Source: Bidens hawaiensis
Taxonomy: Eukaryota > Streptophyta > Magnoliopsida > Asterales > Asteraceae
Assembly (NCBI GenBank): GCA_021521415.1
Contig: JAIQDT010007315.1
Location: 42,330-106,329 of the forward strand
Length of the DNA: 64,000 nt
Direction: 5' to 3'
The notes beneath the pieces were generated by a model. It had not been told where the DNA came from. It saw nothing but the letters and a program-made list of their open reading frames with translations, and did not search any database. The first letter of the stretch is position 1. Each line of letters starts with the position of its first letter. A program made the translations under genes and the position numbers. Of the stretch, positions 42,214-53,687 are shown piece after piece.

Positions 42214-42545
42214 AAATTTAGGACTTATGAAGTAATGAAGAACATGAGTTTTATTGAAAACATTATTTGCTTTTGGTTTATGTTTTTTTTTGTTTTTTAA
42301 AAACATTATTTGTTTTTATTTATGTTGAAAACATTGTATGCTTATTTGGTTATGTTGACAATATTGCATGCTTTTTGGTTATGTTGAACACACTGTATGT
42401 TTTATTTTGCTATGTTTATGGTTGTTTATAATGGCTATGTTTAATGATTGTTTATGTTTTATTAACAGGTTCATAGTGAATAATGATGAGAAAATACTTC
42501 TAGTAGTTCTTATGTACTTGTATGTCCACTTTTTAGAAGAGGTGT

Positions 42546-43630
42546 TTGAAACGAAAGCGAGAAAATGATTCGGAAATGACGGGACATAAATACACGTTAG
42601 AGTTACTGCAAGGAAATCCCAAACAATGCATTGAATTGCTACGTATGTCCCGTGAATCATTTGTCCGACTATGTGCACATTTTAGAACAAATTATTCATT
42701 AAAGGATAGTAAACATGTTTCGGTAGAGGAGAAGATGGCTATGTTTTTGCTGATAATCGGCAACAATCAACGTTACGTGGTTATCAAGCGTATATTTCCA
42801 CACTCAAAGCAAACAATTCATAATTGTTTTTATGAAGTGTTGGATAAAATGATGCTTTTCGCCAAAGATATGATAGTACCAACTTTTTTCAATCCGAATC
42901 CAAACATTTCGGGACATAAAAAGAGGCTATGACGGGTTTTTAAAGGAGCGGTTGGTGCACTAGATGGTACCTTGATACATGCTGTTGTTCCTACTAGGCA
43001 ACAAGATTTATAGAGAGGAAGGGGAATGGGGGATTTCTAACAAAACGTATTAGCAATTTGTGATTCTAACATGATTTTTACGTTTCTTGTGGCCGGATGA
43101 GAAGGGGTAGCACATGTTTCTAGAATATTAAAAAAGACATTATCAAATCCACATGCGCCATTCCCATTTCAACCACTAGGTTATTTTTATGTTAGTTTAA
43201 TATTGTAATTAATTGTAAATATTTACAGAGAAATATTATCTTTGTGATGCCGCGTATGCACACATACGAGGATTTAAGGCTCCATATCATAATGTGAGGT
43301 TTGGCTTGGAGATTTTCGTCGGAGACGTGCGTTGACAAATAAAGAAAAATTTAATCATGCACATGCAAAACTTCTGAATGTCGTTGAGCGTGCTTTTGGT
43401 GTCTTGAAAGCAAGATTCCCTATATTGAAGAGGATGACACCATTTCCATTTGAAACACAAAGGAACGTTACCGTTTCATGTTTCTCGCTACATAATTTTA
43501 TTAGGAAACAAGGTTTGGACGATGAGTTGTTTACACAGTACAATCAACCCAATGTGTCGCTTGGAAATAGTCGTGGGCACATTGTTGCTGATGAAGACGA
43601 GATTGAAGCACTTGGCACTGCAACATAACG
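42546..43630 (+). pseudogene. Harbinger DDE transposase
   Basis: 42546-42932 is open: LRMSRESFVRLC, VSVEEKMAMFLLIIGNNQR and HSKQTIHNCFYEVL are the helix-turn-helix N-terminal part. After a TGA the frame continues with VFKGAVGALDGTLIHAVV (first catalytic Asp, about 42955), FTFLVAG (second Asp region altered), and an interruption at 43185-43225. It then reads YLCDAAYAHIRGF, and 43332-43628 contains NHAHAKLLNVVERAFGVLKARFPIL with the catalytic Glu. Several premature stops (near 42930, 43010, 43040, 43100) make it inactive. Normally it cuts at the terminal repeats and leaves a 3-bp TTA/TAA duplication. Confidence 0.88.
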
Positions 43631-43956
43631 GGAATATATGACTCGGTTTCAAGATGAAATTGTTTAGCAGTTAATGCAAAGTACGAACAAATGATTTATA
43701 AAATGTTATTGTAGTTTTATGAATATTATTTCAGTGTTGTTGACTATTATTTAAATTTCGATGTTGAAGACCTTTTTTACTTAAGTTTCAGTTTATTTAA
43801 ATTTTAGTTTATTTAGCAGTCTGTAAAAGTTAAAAAACAAACAGTATTTTTGTTACAGACTGCAGAGGTTTGGTCCACATCTTCTACTACAGATGTTTGC
43901 AGAAGTGGTTCACAGACTGCAAACATTTTACCACTGAAAAAACAAACATCACTTAA

Positions 43957-45229
43957 GTCACAAGTTACACATTTCGATAAGGGGCAAGTTAATATTTGAA
44001 TATTTATAATTCGCATAGATGATCCACGCGTCACAACATATCTTAAATACTAGTTATTATATTCTCTAAAAGGAAGAGTATATCACCGGCTAAAAAGGGT
44101 TTAAGTTGTTTTTATATAAAAAGATTTCTACCAAATAATGTGTGATTATAAGACAAAACAAAAAGAAATTTAAGTAAAATGTTTTTATCTAAAATGGAAA
44201 TCGTTTTTAGAAGGGAGAAATATAGTGATATAAATTTATGTGTAGTCTAGAGGTGTGGTAGTATTTGACGTCCAAATTTAAAAGAGAAAAGAAAAGGAGG
44301 GAAAGCATAACAAAAACCACCAGCTATATAAACTCCTGACGATGTGGCTTTGGTGTTGTAAGAAGAACTACTAGGCCAAGGCCTTAATCTTGTTTAAACC
44401 GGTATATTTATTTAACTGATACCTATTCACGAGTTACAAAATAAGTATATGAGGAAAGCCAAAATAGTCTAGGCTCAAAGCCTCTGCATAAAGGGTCAGG
44501 CGTCAGGTGATTGACCAGTTCAACTAAAGACGGGTGCTTGTAAATCGCGACATCAACCTTCACAATGTGTATGTATGCTTGTAAATCGAGGGTCGACGAT
44601 CTGGGGTTCCGGAGAGGTAAAGCTAACCCTAATTTTGCACCCAATTATGTCAATCAGAGACATCTATATCTTAATGGTATTTCACCTGTCCTTTTTTTCC
44701 AGGAAGTTCGATGTATATGTTAGGGTTTCGATTAAACGGAATTTGTTGATGTATCTCAAACCCTTGGTGATGAATGAGTAAGTTTATTATAAACTATTCA
44801 AATTTACATAATTAGTTATCTTTATTTTATTTTTTTAAATTTAAATTCATTGTTCTTCATCTTCATATGTTTTCAGGCTGTAAACGAAGATTTTGATAAA
44901 TTGGTAGACCCAATTCATTGTTCTTCTTCATCTTCATCCATGTTCTCGCCGCTGTAGACAGCGTTTGTGCGGTGGTTAAAGGTTGGTTTATGTTATTTTT
45001 TAAGTTTTTGATATTATCTGACTTTATTGATATATGATGTATACTTTATACATCCAACTTACTAATTGTTTTTTTCAGGACCAAATTAGAAAGTACCAAA
45101 CTTAATTGCAGGTAGTTTTGTATACTCACCATCATCACGTAAGTCCTTTCTCTGTTATTATATGCTCATTTGGTTATTATTATTATTTTCTAATTAATTA
45201 AGTTTTGGTTTGGATTCAGGCAACACAAG
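43957..45229. other. Intergenic with splice-like short blocks
   Basis: Several short exon-like stretches flanked by good TTTCCAG/GTAAGT signals (for example 44703-44780) have no protein match I can name. They may be further captured exons. Confidence 0.4.
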
Positions 45230-45343
45230 TTGTTTCTCAAATACCTTTGACCAAAAGTGAGGAGTTTAAATATGTTGTTACAGCACCCAAACAGGCTTTT
45301 CTAGCATGGGGAAACACACCATTCACTAGCATCATGTTAATAG
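45230..45343 (+). pseudogene. Methylmalonate-semialdehyde dehydrogenase (ALDH6) exon fragment
   Basis: Between a GGATTCAG acceptor and a TAG|GTGTTT donor, the plus frame reads ATQVVSQIPLTKSEEFKYVV and APKQAFLAWGNTPF. This corresponds to the N-terminal NPATQEVVSQVPL-type exon of plant ALDH6B2, which converts methylmalonate semialdehyde to propionyl-CoA in valine breakdown in mitochondria. No other ALDH6 exon is next to it. Gene identity is from pattern recognition of about 38 residues. Confidence 0.7.
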
Positions 45344-45729
45344 GTGTTTCATATAATTCTTTATTTAGGTGTTTAAATATGTTGTTTGTTCATTATTTAA
45401 TTGTTTTATTGCTTTTGAATCTGTTTTAAGAAAATGACAATCCATGTTTTGATTTGAACTGTTTGAACAAAGTTGTCATTTAAACTTAGATTAGGTTTTG
45501 CTTTCTAAATATATATGCTTCGTTTCTAATTGTAAATTCAATGTTTTCTTTCGTATTATATAATATTATATAGATGGTTTTTGTAAAAAAAAACACAAAA
45601 AAACATGCATATATATTTGACATGGTTGTTTTGTTTAGGCCACATGGATATATTTGACATGCATATATATTTGACATGCTTTGTTTAGGTCATATATATG
45701 ATTCGTTTATGTTGGTGTCTGTTATACAG

Positions 45730-46015
45730 GCCACATGGAACCGCTTGATCCACCTATTACCAAGGACTTGTGGAACAGATGGGTTCCTCTGCAGATGAGA
45801 TGCAAGTGGTCGTGCACGTTATCCTATGTGTAAGTTGTTTAACTAATTAACTGATACGAATGAATTTTAACTTTGCTTTTAACATTCGTACTTATACGCT
45901 TGCTCATTCTCTCCTCGACATGTCGCGTGAAAAAAGACTACAAATTAGCTCATCGTTGTTTGGTAACGAGTATCATTGTAAGTCGTCTAGACAAGCCTCT
46001 CATCGCTCTGCACTG
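45730..46015 (+). other. Exon-like blocks of unknown origin
   Basis: 45731-45831 lies between CAG and GTAAGT-like signals, and 45890-46015 also ends near a splice-like site. Translations give no recognisable domain. They lie between the ALDH6 and UTP11 pieces and may be exons of a third gene. Confidence 0.3.
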
Positions 46016-46097
46016 TGAGTTTCTCTACCTCCTTTCCATAAATACCCTTTGTTTTCTTTTTTTGTTTTTAATTTATTTCATTGTGACCTGCGTTCAG

Positions 46098-46316
46098 AAA
46101 AGAAAGTAAACGATTTAGGCTTCTTGAGAAACACAAGGACTATGTTGTCCGAGCAAAGGGCTTCCATAAAAAGAAAGATTAATTGCAGGTAAAACTTTTC
46201 GTGTAATATGCGTTCATTTAATATTGGATTTTTTTAAAAGACTAAAACAATTAACCTAACTTTAATAACAGAAATTCAAGAAAAAGGCAGCATTGGGAAT
46301 TATGAAAACTAAATTG
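46098..46316 (+). pseudogene. UTP11 (U3 snoRNP processome protein) fragment, two exons
   Basis: After a GTTCAG acceptor the frame reads RLLEKHKDYVVRAKGFHKKK and ends at CAG|GTAAAA (46188). This matches the highly conserved N-terminal block of UTP11, a small-subunit processome factor in the nucleolus. The next piece, 46272-46316, starts after AACAG and reads KFKKKAALGI, equivalent to the following KLKEKAAFRNP exon but with a deletion. A TAA replaces a codon near 46180. Same strand as the ALDH6 piece 750 bp upstream, although the two genes are unrelated. Confidence 0.72.
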
Positions 46317-47792
46317 TTATACTTTTTCAACTATTGTTAATAAAGAGATTTGGAGGTTTAAGCATTTCGTATCACTGTGGATGTCCTTTTTGACATGTTA
46401 TTTTACCCTTTCAACCTGTTGGAAGGTAAGATACAATCTAAATGGACCGGTTTTCATGTAAACGAGCCTACATGGCTTTTCATTATCATTAATATTCTTA
46501 ACTATGCATCACTCTCCCTTATTTTTGTGATCAACAAAACTATGAAAATATGCATCACACTTTTAACAAAACACTTTCTTAAATATGAGCACTTTTGGTA
46601 TATATTTTCTTTAATGATTGATTATTCTCTTTCTACAGATTGTTTAGCCTTCTTTTATAATGCTCTCAATTAAGTTGTTAGCAACATGTTGCAAGAAAAG
46701 TGGTAGCTCATGTGTGCCATAAGAAAACATGACTAACGAGAAAATATGGTAATGTGCTACACCCCAAATAATTATAAAACATAGAAAAAAGAATTATGAA
46801 ACTCACTTGGTAAAGTTAAGCGAGTGAAAGACAACCTAAGCATTTGAGCGAGCTGAATCAGACGATTTGGTTCGACGAGCGGCCCTAGAAAATATTATTA
46901 GGTTCAATATAGGATTCAAGAAAATAAATAAAAACATAAGACTTAGAAAGATTCGGTTCATGGTTTAGCGTCTTAAACCTTTGAAAACAATATTTATATA
47001 TCTATATTACATTATAATACATATAAGCGTCCTTTCACATTCTACTTTCTCTCTCATGAGACGCTGATATATTAATTGTTTTCCACCGCCAGCCAATTCA
47101 AGAACCGACGGACAATTGAATGCGTCCATCTGAATGCTCATTTAAGCCATGAAACTGACAATTTCTTTTTAATTTCGGATGTCAATATTTAAAAGGAAGG
47201 ATGGTCTTTTCATGAAACCCTAAAAAATCTTCCACCCTCTAAATTCACGAAGAGCATTCCACTCTTTAAATCGGAGAATAACAAAATTGGTCTATAAAAG
47301 GTAACTGTTTTGAAGGATTGTTGACTGTTTCGATTTATGAAGTGATTTCAGTGGCTTATTAATTTCCTCAGTTCTTCATCAACCTGTCTCTCCCCAGTTC
47401 GTCTTAGATCATCGGTTCTACCATCCTCCTATATGTTCAAGGTTAGTGATTAGCATGAAGTTATCGTTTGTGATCATGTATTATGTCCAATTCATGTCTA
47501 ATTTTGTGAGTACCGATTCTAAACAGGTGGAGCGCCACCACTGTTGATCTCGATCACATCCACTCCCCCAAACACAATCCAGGTTTGCCTTATAGAATTT
47601 TAATACGTTGAATGGATACTCAATTCAGTAATTGATGATGTTATTAAAATTCATTTTAATGAAAGGTTTAGGGGTTAAAGATGCAAAGACAAATGTTCGG
47701 TTTTTTTTATTTTTTAGTTTTATTTTATTACATAGGTGAAGTATTGAATTACAATAGTGTTTGTTGACGTTTTTCTATGTTATATATATATA
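46317..47792. other. Intergenic, no gene seen
   Basis: Short AT-rich ORFs only. 47190-47590 has a look of plant 5' UTR/intron DNA (AAACCCTAAAAAATC, pyrimidine tracts), but no protein can be supported. Confidence 0.5.
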
Positions 47793-47998
47793 GGGGTAGG
47801 ATATAGAGAGAACTTTTCTTAAAAAGAGAACTAGAGAACTAATGAAGAACTATTTAAAAAAATATTTTCTAATTTCTTTTTCTTTCACCCTTTTAGCAAG
47901 TTGATATTGTTTCTAAAAAAATAAATTAAAAATTAAATATATTTCTTTATTATTTATATAGTTCTCTTTTTAAGGAGGAGTTCTCTCTTAATCCTCTT
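47793..47998. mobile_element. MITE of about 205 bp
   Basis: Terminal inverted repeat of about 45 bp: left GGTAGGATATAGAGAGAACT then CTTAAAAAGAGAACTA; right complement GAGGATTAAGAGAGAACTCC then CCTTAAAAAGAGAACTA. Interior AT-rich, no coding. No clear target duplication. Confidence 0.7.
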
Positions 47999-48113
47999 CA
48001 AACACACACACACAATTAGCAGGAAACTCGCTCTTTGCGGAGACGATGACAATTTACAACTCGACAACTATTTTCCAATACTTTATTAAGCCTCTTGAGA
48101 TATAATGTATAAC

Positions 48114-48365
48114 CACTACAAAAAATTGACCTAAGACAACTTTTATTTCACAAAAAAAGCTGCATTAGGTGAAGTTGCGTTAGATCTAGTGCAACCTTTT
48201 TCTTAGATAACACAAATGTTTTCTTAAAATGCAACATTTTAACGGGTTGCATTTGAAGAAACAGTTGCATTATCTAACAAAATGGTTGCACCAGGTCTAA
48301 TGCAACTTCACCTAATGCAACTTTTTTGTGAAATAAAGGTTGCCATAGACCACTAATTTGTAGCA
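48114..48365. mobile_element. CACTA-type MITE with about 80-bp TIRs
   Basis: Starts CACTACAAAAAATTG and ends (complement) TGCTACAAATTAGTGG. Inverted repeats continue for about 80 bp, sharing CTTTTATTTCACAAAAAA-like, GCATTAGGTGAAGTTGC and GTGCAAC blocks. The CACTACAA terminus is diagnostic of CACTA-derived elements. Only about 250 bp, non-coding. A 3-bp duplication could not be confirmed. Confidence 0.82.
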
Positions 48366-50100
48366 TAGCATTGGTGTGGTCAAGTTATACCATAACCCTT
48401 ACACAATCTCAATATAATAATAACATACAGAGTAATAAGGATATTAGTAATTAAAATGTTGGGTTATACTATTTTTAGTTGATTAAGAAGGTGCGCTCAT
48501 TTCGAGAAAAATTCGAAACGAGCCAAAAACAAGTTTAAAAAATTGGTTCGATTCCGGTCGGACCAGAACTCAACTTTTTTGTCGAGTTGAATTCTGACTT
48601 GGTAAAAATACTATTTCTCAGTTGATGAGTTGAAAATAATTAGTTTTTAGAATGTTAGATAAGAAAATAACAAAACGAACCGAATATGCAGAAGCGAGTC
48701 AAGTTCGTTTTTGATGAACTAACACTAATCTTAAATTAATTTTAAGATATCAGGTTCTAAACAACCTGAACACGCATGAAAAATAAATTATAACATAGAC
48801 GAAAGAAGAACAAGAAAATAAAAGAAAAGCTGTAGAACTTCACGGTTTGACTTTCGATAGTCAAATTTGAAAATACTCCAAATTAGCAAGGCAAAACAAA
48901 GGAATTTCAAGACTTTGAAGTGTGAAAAGTTACATGCAGAAGAATGAAGGCCTATTTATAGATAAACATGACTAGAGGTGTTTCAATTAAATTGAATTGG
49001 TCAAGGATGATAAACGGGTTTAATTATCATTTAAAATTTGAAATTGGACATAAAGCTTGAGTTGTAACATAGGGGTTATGATCAAAGGTGGTTAATATTG
49101 TCATAACAGTGCTAACAATAAGAAACATAAAACGAATCAAATCGGCCATGAATTGGATTAATGATCGTTTTGAACAAGAACACTCAGGTCACGTATTGCG
49201 ATAGGCCAGGGAGAAACCCATTGCGTAGCGCGACCGAAAAGTTTCTCGAAAAATCCATAAGTGCGTTGCACTATGCGAGGGCATGATCTGATTCCGTCAC
49301 GATGGGCGGCGTGCCCATAAATTCAGCATGTTAAGATTTACACATTTGGTCCTCGTACTTTGATTTAAATGAACTAAAGGCTCAAAATTTATAAAATGGA
49401 ACTTGGGAAAAAACATTATCATAAAATTAAAATATAAATTATGTATAAATAAAATTCTGAAAAGTTAAAATGGGTCAGGATTCAGGTTTAAAAATTAACG
49501 AATGTTATATTCTTGGTGTTTTAAGCAAGTCAAGAAGGTGTTTTGTAACAATGAAGTTATGATAATCCTTTATAGAAGTACAAGAAGTTTTACCAAGTTG
49601 TTACTAGGTTCCTATGTCTCTTAGCAACAAGGTAAACATGTTATAAGATTTCATTAAAAAGTTAGCTTTCACTCGTTAAGCCCATAAATGAGGCTTCGAG
49701 AATCGAACCTTGTCAAAATAATGTTTGCATGACCTTAATATCTTTTATAAGCCATACAAGGAGCTTAGAAATCATAAAAAAGTGTCGGAAATTTGTTTAA
49801 CAATTTTTACATGAACAGGCTTGCATAGACATATGAGACAGACTATGTAACTGTTAGGGGTCATTTTATCTCGAGCATGATCCTGACAAGTATTCTGGCA
49901 GCTGGGATTCCTAGCTGACTCCAGTATTTTGAACTGTCTAACTATAAAATTATAATTTATTTTTGCTTGCAGTCTACTCGTAAATGTAATATCTTGCAAC
50001 AACTATAATGACTAATTCTCACTTGAAGAATCGGAGAGCCAGTTAAAGAGCACGTGGATAGAAGAATGAGTCTTCTAACGGTCATGGCAGCTAGAGTTCA
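48366..50100. other. Intergenic, possible LTR-like segment
   Basis: No gene. 49190-49320 has a GC-richer part with words such as CATTGCGTAGCGCGACC, similar in style to the LTR of element B, and may be relict LTR. The remainder is AT-rich. Confidence 0.4.
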
Positions 50101-50454
50101 CGGATTTTTAGGACTTCTAGTTTTTTTATTTCCTATATAACGAGTTGATGAGAACAACTTAGAACACACAATTCTCCACACTCACTACTCGCACTAATGT
50201 ACTTAGCATTTGTTCTCAATCAACTCTCGAGTTGTAACACACTTTCCTTATTAGTAAATTGAGAAAGGGGATATTTTCCCCTCCTGAGGTTTTTTTCGAA
50301 GATCCTCACAAAGATCTAAGGCTTTTCCTTTCTATATCGTTGTGTCAACCCTTTACTTTTATCATAATTACTTACCATATTGTTGAAAAACATTCTACCT
50401 CACTTAATGAATTTGTTCAATTATTGCCTTGGTAATTTTTTACCAAAAAAAATT
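50100..50454 (+). repeat. 5' LTR (3' part) of Tat-type Gypsy element D
   Basis: Contains a TCCTATATAACG TATA box (50131-50142), followed by a typical transcribed leader and AT-rich end before the PBS. The LTR start was not located; it may lie a few hundred bases upstream. Confidence 0.55.
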
Positions 50455-50473
50455 TGGTACCCACAGTGGGGCA
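50455..50473 (+). promoter_or_regulatory. PBS of element D
   Basis: TGGTACCCACAGTGGGG resembles the TGGCGCCCACCGTGGGG found next to the 5' LTR in plant Tat-type Gypsy elements. Confidence 0.65.
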
Positions 50474-50545
50474 AGCGGTGTTTCTCATCATCAAATCCAT
50501 ACTTACATTCATTCTAAACTAGTACCTTGCAAAAATCTACTAAAA

Positions 50546-51240
50546 ATGGCCTCTTAATCCTAAGCCGTTTCTTCCTCCACGCCGTCTACAATTTCTGGAG
50601 TCTCTCAACCACTTTCTCCTCCACCTTTTTCCTAGAGAAAGATGATCAGTTTTGGAATCAACATCTCAGGATATGGAAATATGCCTCCTCTTACAAGAAG
50701 GCCTTCCACCAGCGTGCCGACTCAAGGAGCGGGGTCTTCCAACATGAGACCTGCCTCATGTCTAACAATGATATACTTGATATTTTAATGCAAATTAAGG
50801 ACCACATGGAGACTCAGAAGGAAACCAACAATCCTGTCATGAGGGAGCTCCGGAATATCCGGGCATAAGGAAAGAAGTCGACGGGGGAATCCTTCACTCA
50901 ATTGCAACCAAGAGCCTTAAATGTCGAGGTGTCAGGATCCCAGGGGAATCACTATGATGATTCCCTACCCATGAAACCAGCAACGATAACAACTGATACC
51001 GTTCAGAATAAAAGAAGTGATGTCACTAAGGATTTTGGTGTTGGTTCGGGATACTCGGCCAGTAATCCCGATGCTGGTAACTTTAATCATGATTTTAATA
51101 TGCCTTTCACTAACCTTGATACTGCGCAAGATTCCGGTATTATCCCAATAGTGCAGAAAGAACTGTAAATGCTCAAGGACTTGATCTCCAGCCTTCCAGG
51201 GATAGTTGAACCTATCTCGAAAGTTTCTCCAAGCGATCAC
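50546..51240 (+). pseudogene. Tat-type gag, N-terminal part (element D)
   Basis: Starts at ATG 50546 with stops within the first ten codons and shifts frame more than once. Recognisable pieces: a Pro-rich start, SNNDILDILMQIKDHMETQK with VMRELRNIRA (50760-50866), an NVEVSGSQGNHYDDS stretch, and KDLISSLPGIVEPISKVSP just before the break, typical of Tat gag. The gag is broken at 51244 by a solo LTR and resumes at about 52570 after loss of roughly 150 residues. Confidence 0.7.
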
Positions 51241-51244
51241 AGGA

Positions 51245-52559
51245 TGTAACATCCCCAAAATTCTAATCCAAATTTGACAACTTAGTAAAAGATGAGAGAT
51301 CAAAATATTCTTAAGATAAGTAATGGGAAAATAAGATAAGGAAATAAAAGTAATACATGTTAAGGAAAAAAAATTTTCATACCAAATAGGAAGATAGAAG
51401 AAAGTGGAGTCACTCCACATAGGTATAAATAGGAAAGAGAAATTCCTCCCACATTGTAAAATATAAAACTTGTGATCTCTTTATAAGGAAAATAGTTCAC
51501 ATAGTAATATTCTTATATGTCAAGATGCATCCAGTGGTCAAGCAAGGGTGCGAAGCACCCGAAACGCACGGGCTTGGGAGATGGGTGCAATCTGGCGCTT
51601 TGATGGCGCACTTTGTACTTCGCACACTCGCGTCAGGTGCATGGGCTTGAGCGATGGGTGCACGAGCTTAGTATTTTTGAAAAGTGGAGGGACTAAAAGA
51701 GAAAATTATGAAATATTGATCCTTCGTGCTATGCAACGGACAAATATTTGGCCATAAACATTACGCGAAGGAGCAGGGATAAAATCAAGGTTTTGGCGGT
51801 GCTGCCCTACGCGAAGAACCAACCCATGATGCTTCACGCTACGTGAAGTGGCCATCACGGTTGTGTGACACGTGACATCACATGTCAGACCACATGGCAA
51901 CCTGACGATGACTCAAAAATGAAGACGGTGTGCTACGCGAACGACCTGATCATTTATTTTCTCTCTACGTGAAGGAACACTTTAGTTCACGACACATTCC
52001 TTCACACACTGCAAAATATTCACTTAGACACATTTGTCCTTGGGAAGCGTACTGATCCTCATAGTACGTGCCAAGATATGAAGTTCTGACAGTTTAAGCC
52101 TTTGTACACGACATAGAGTAGAGGTGCTGCTCAACCAGTCTTAGGCGTCTAACTCTGATTACCCGTGTAAGGTTGGGGTTCCGCTTAAGTATTATTATAT
52201 TACAATTAAGCATAATATAACTTTTCATAAGTAGAGATTATAGTCGAAATAATGTATTATCATGATTAAGAAAAGTAAGCTTTTACATACAAGAGGTATA
52301 ATCAAAATAATATTTCTTTATGATTAAGAAATATAAGATATATATACAAAAGTTATAGTTAAATTAATGTTTCTTCTTGAAGAAGAAATCAAATATAGAT
52401 GTTTCTTCCTGAAGAAGAGTATCATATAATTGGTAAATAAACAAAGCGACTAAAGGTCCAAATGCTTTATACAAACAAATAATTGTCAAGGTTTAAAGCT
52501 ATGCAAAAGGACTAAAAGTCTAGTTGTATATGGTGGCCCAAGGCAACGTTGTACCCTCA
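51245..52559 (+). mobile_element. Solo LTR inside gag of element D (1.3 kb)
   Basis: TGTAACATCCCC at 51245 and CCCTCA at 52559 give TG...CA ends; AGGA flanks both sides (51241-51244 and 52560-52563), a 4-bp direct repeat. It starts like the LTRs of B and C and has a TATA box GGTATAAATAGG at about 51421. It carries repeated (T)ACGCGAAG/ACGTGAAG words between 51546 and 51970, including a GGGTGC-GAA-GCACCC hairpin. No gag or pol inside. Confidence 0.7.
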
Positions 52560-52569
52560 AGGATTATGT

Positions 52570-53190
52570 TAGCTAGTTCAGCAAAAAGGCCTTGGAGATC
52601 CCCAACCTTGACATAGCAATGACAATGGAAGCTTTCAAAATGGGACTCAAGAAAGATAGCTCTTTCTATGAGGATCTCGTTATGAATCCTTGCAGGAACT
52701 TGGATGATGCAAGGAACATGGATTTAAGGTTCATTAGGCTAGAGAAAGGTAGAATGATTCAGCAAAGGCTAGACAATTCCAACAACTACAACAACCCAAA
52801 AAGTAAGCCCGAATCCTCATCATCGAAACCGTATAGACCCAAACCATACTCCAGAAACAACAGGGTTAATATGGTGGATGATGATGAGGACGATGAATCT
52901 TATCATAATTTAAATGATTTTTTTCCAGTTGATATTTCTGGACTAATGTGAAAAGGCAAGACGGCCGCACAAGAATGAGAAAAACACTGCTTGGAAGGAA
53001 AAATCCAATTGGTGCTCTTTTCATGAGGATTTTAGTCTTGTAAAGGAAGTTTGCATTGGTCTGATAATGGCGATCAATTATCTACTCAGCAAGGGTCACT
53101 TAAAGGAACTGATCCGAAAGATTAGGGATCCCGATAAGGATCTCAAAAGGGTAGAATCCCTTTTAGTACATGATTTTGCATCGTGGCCTT
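52570..53190 (+). pseudogene. Tat-type gag, C-terminal part (element D)
   Basis: ALEIPNLDIAMTMEAFKMGL, DLVMNPCRNLDDARNMDLRF and a Ser/Pro/Lys-rich stretch are open to 52951. In a shifted frame, WCSFHEDFSLVKEVC and AINYLLSKGHLKELIRK follow to about 53190, a typical Tat zinc-binding region. No protease or RT follows; element E begins instead. Confidence 0.75.
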
Positions 53191-53204
53191 TCTAATCTTA
53201 TTGT

Positions 53205-53671
53205 AATTATTTATTATTAATGTAAAGGGCATTTTTGGGATTTCATATATGCTATTCGTTATGTATTAGACCATTCTTTATGATATGTATAACGAATGTG
53301 TCCATCCGTTAATGTAAGGGTCATTTTTTATGGGATGTATAACGAATGAACCCATTTGCCATGATTGTTAGACCATTCGTTAAGCTTATGTTATAGATAG
53401 AGAATGAAGACGAATGGTCCCCATTCGATATGTAATGTATAACGAATGGGTTCGTCTTATATATATATATATGTATATGTACCCCGTTCCTTATTTATCT
53501 AAGTGTGTTATTATTATTTTCGAGATCTCGTTACTCTGCTCGAGTTTCTACTCACAGACTCGTTAAAATAATTCCTTAATCATATTATCACCTGAATATA
53601 TCATGAACTAGATCATTAACATATAGGTATGATTGATTGAATTTGTAACCAGTCATAACAGTGGTTTCTCA
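53205..53671 (+). repeat. 5' LTR of Copia element E (left edge approximate)
   Basis: Ends about two bases before the PBS. Contains five exact TTCGTTA/TAACGAA words (53255-53456) and a TATATATATAT run near 53459-53470 as possible TATA. The left edge is not defined by a repeat partner. Confidence 0.55.
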
Positions 53672-53673
53672 AG

Positions 53674-53687
53674 TGGTATCAGAGCCA
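53674..53687 (+). promoter_or_regulatory. Primer-binding site, initiator-Met tRNA (element E)
   Basis: TGGTATCAGAGCCA, plus strand. Confidence 0.93.

Larger units (their letters stand above)
40434..43953 (+). mobile_element. PIF/Harbinger transposon, decayed
   Basis: Flanked by TAA at 40431-40433 and 43954-43956. The ends GGTGGTGTTTTT and (complement) AGTGATGTTTG form a short imperfect terminal inverted repeat. Both subterminal regions carry several GTCTGCA/TGCAGAC-like words in both orientations (40480-40590 and 43815-43930), as expected for transposase binding sites. Inside are the two genes characteristic of the superfamily, a Myb/SANT-like ORF1 and a DDE transposase, both plus strand and both with stops. 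The 5' region (40690-40890) is a CGCC/CTCC-rich leader. Confidence 0.85.
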
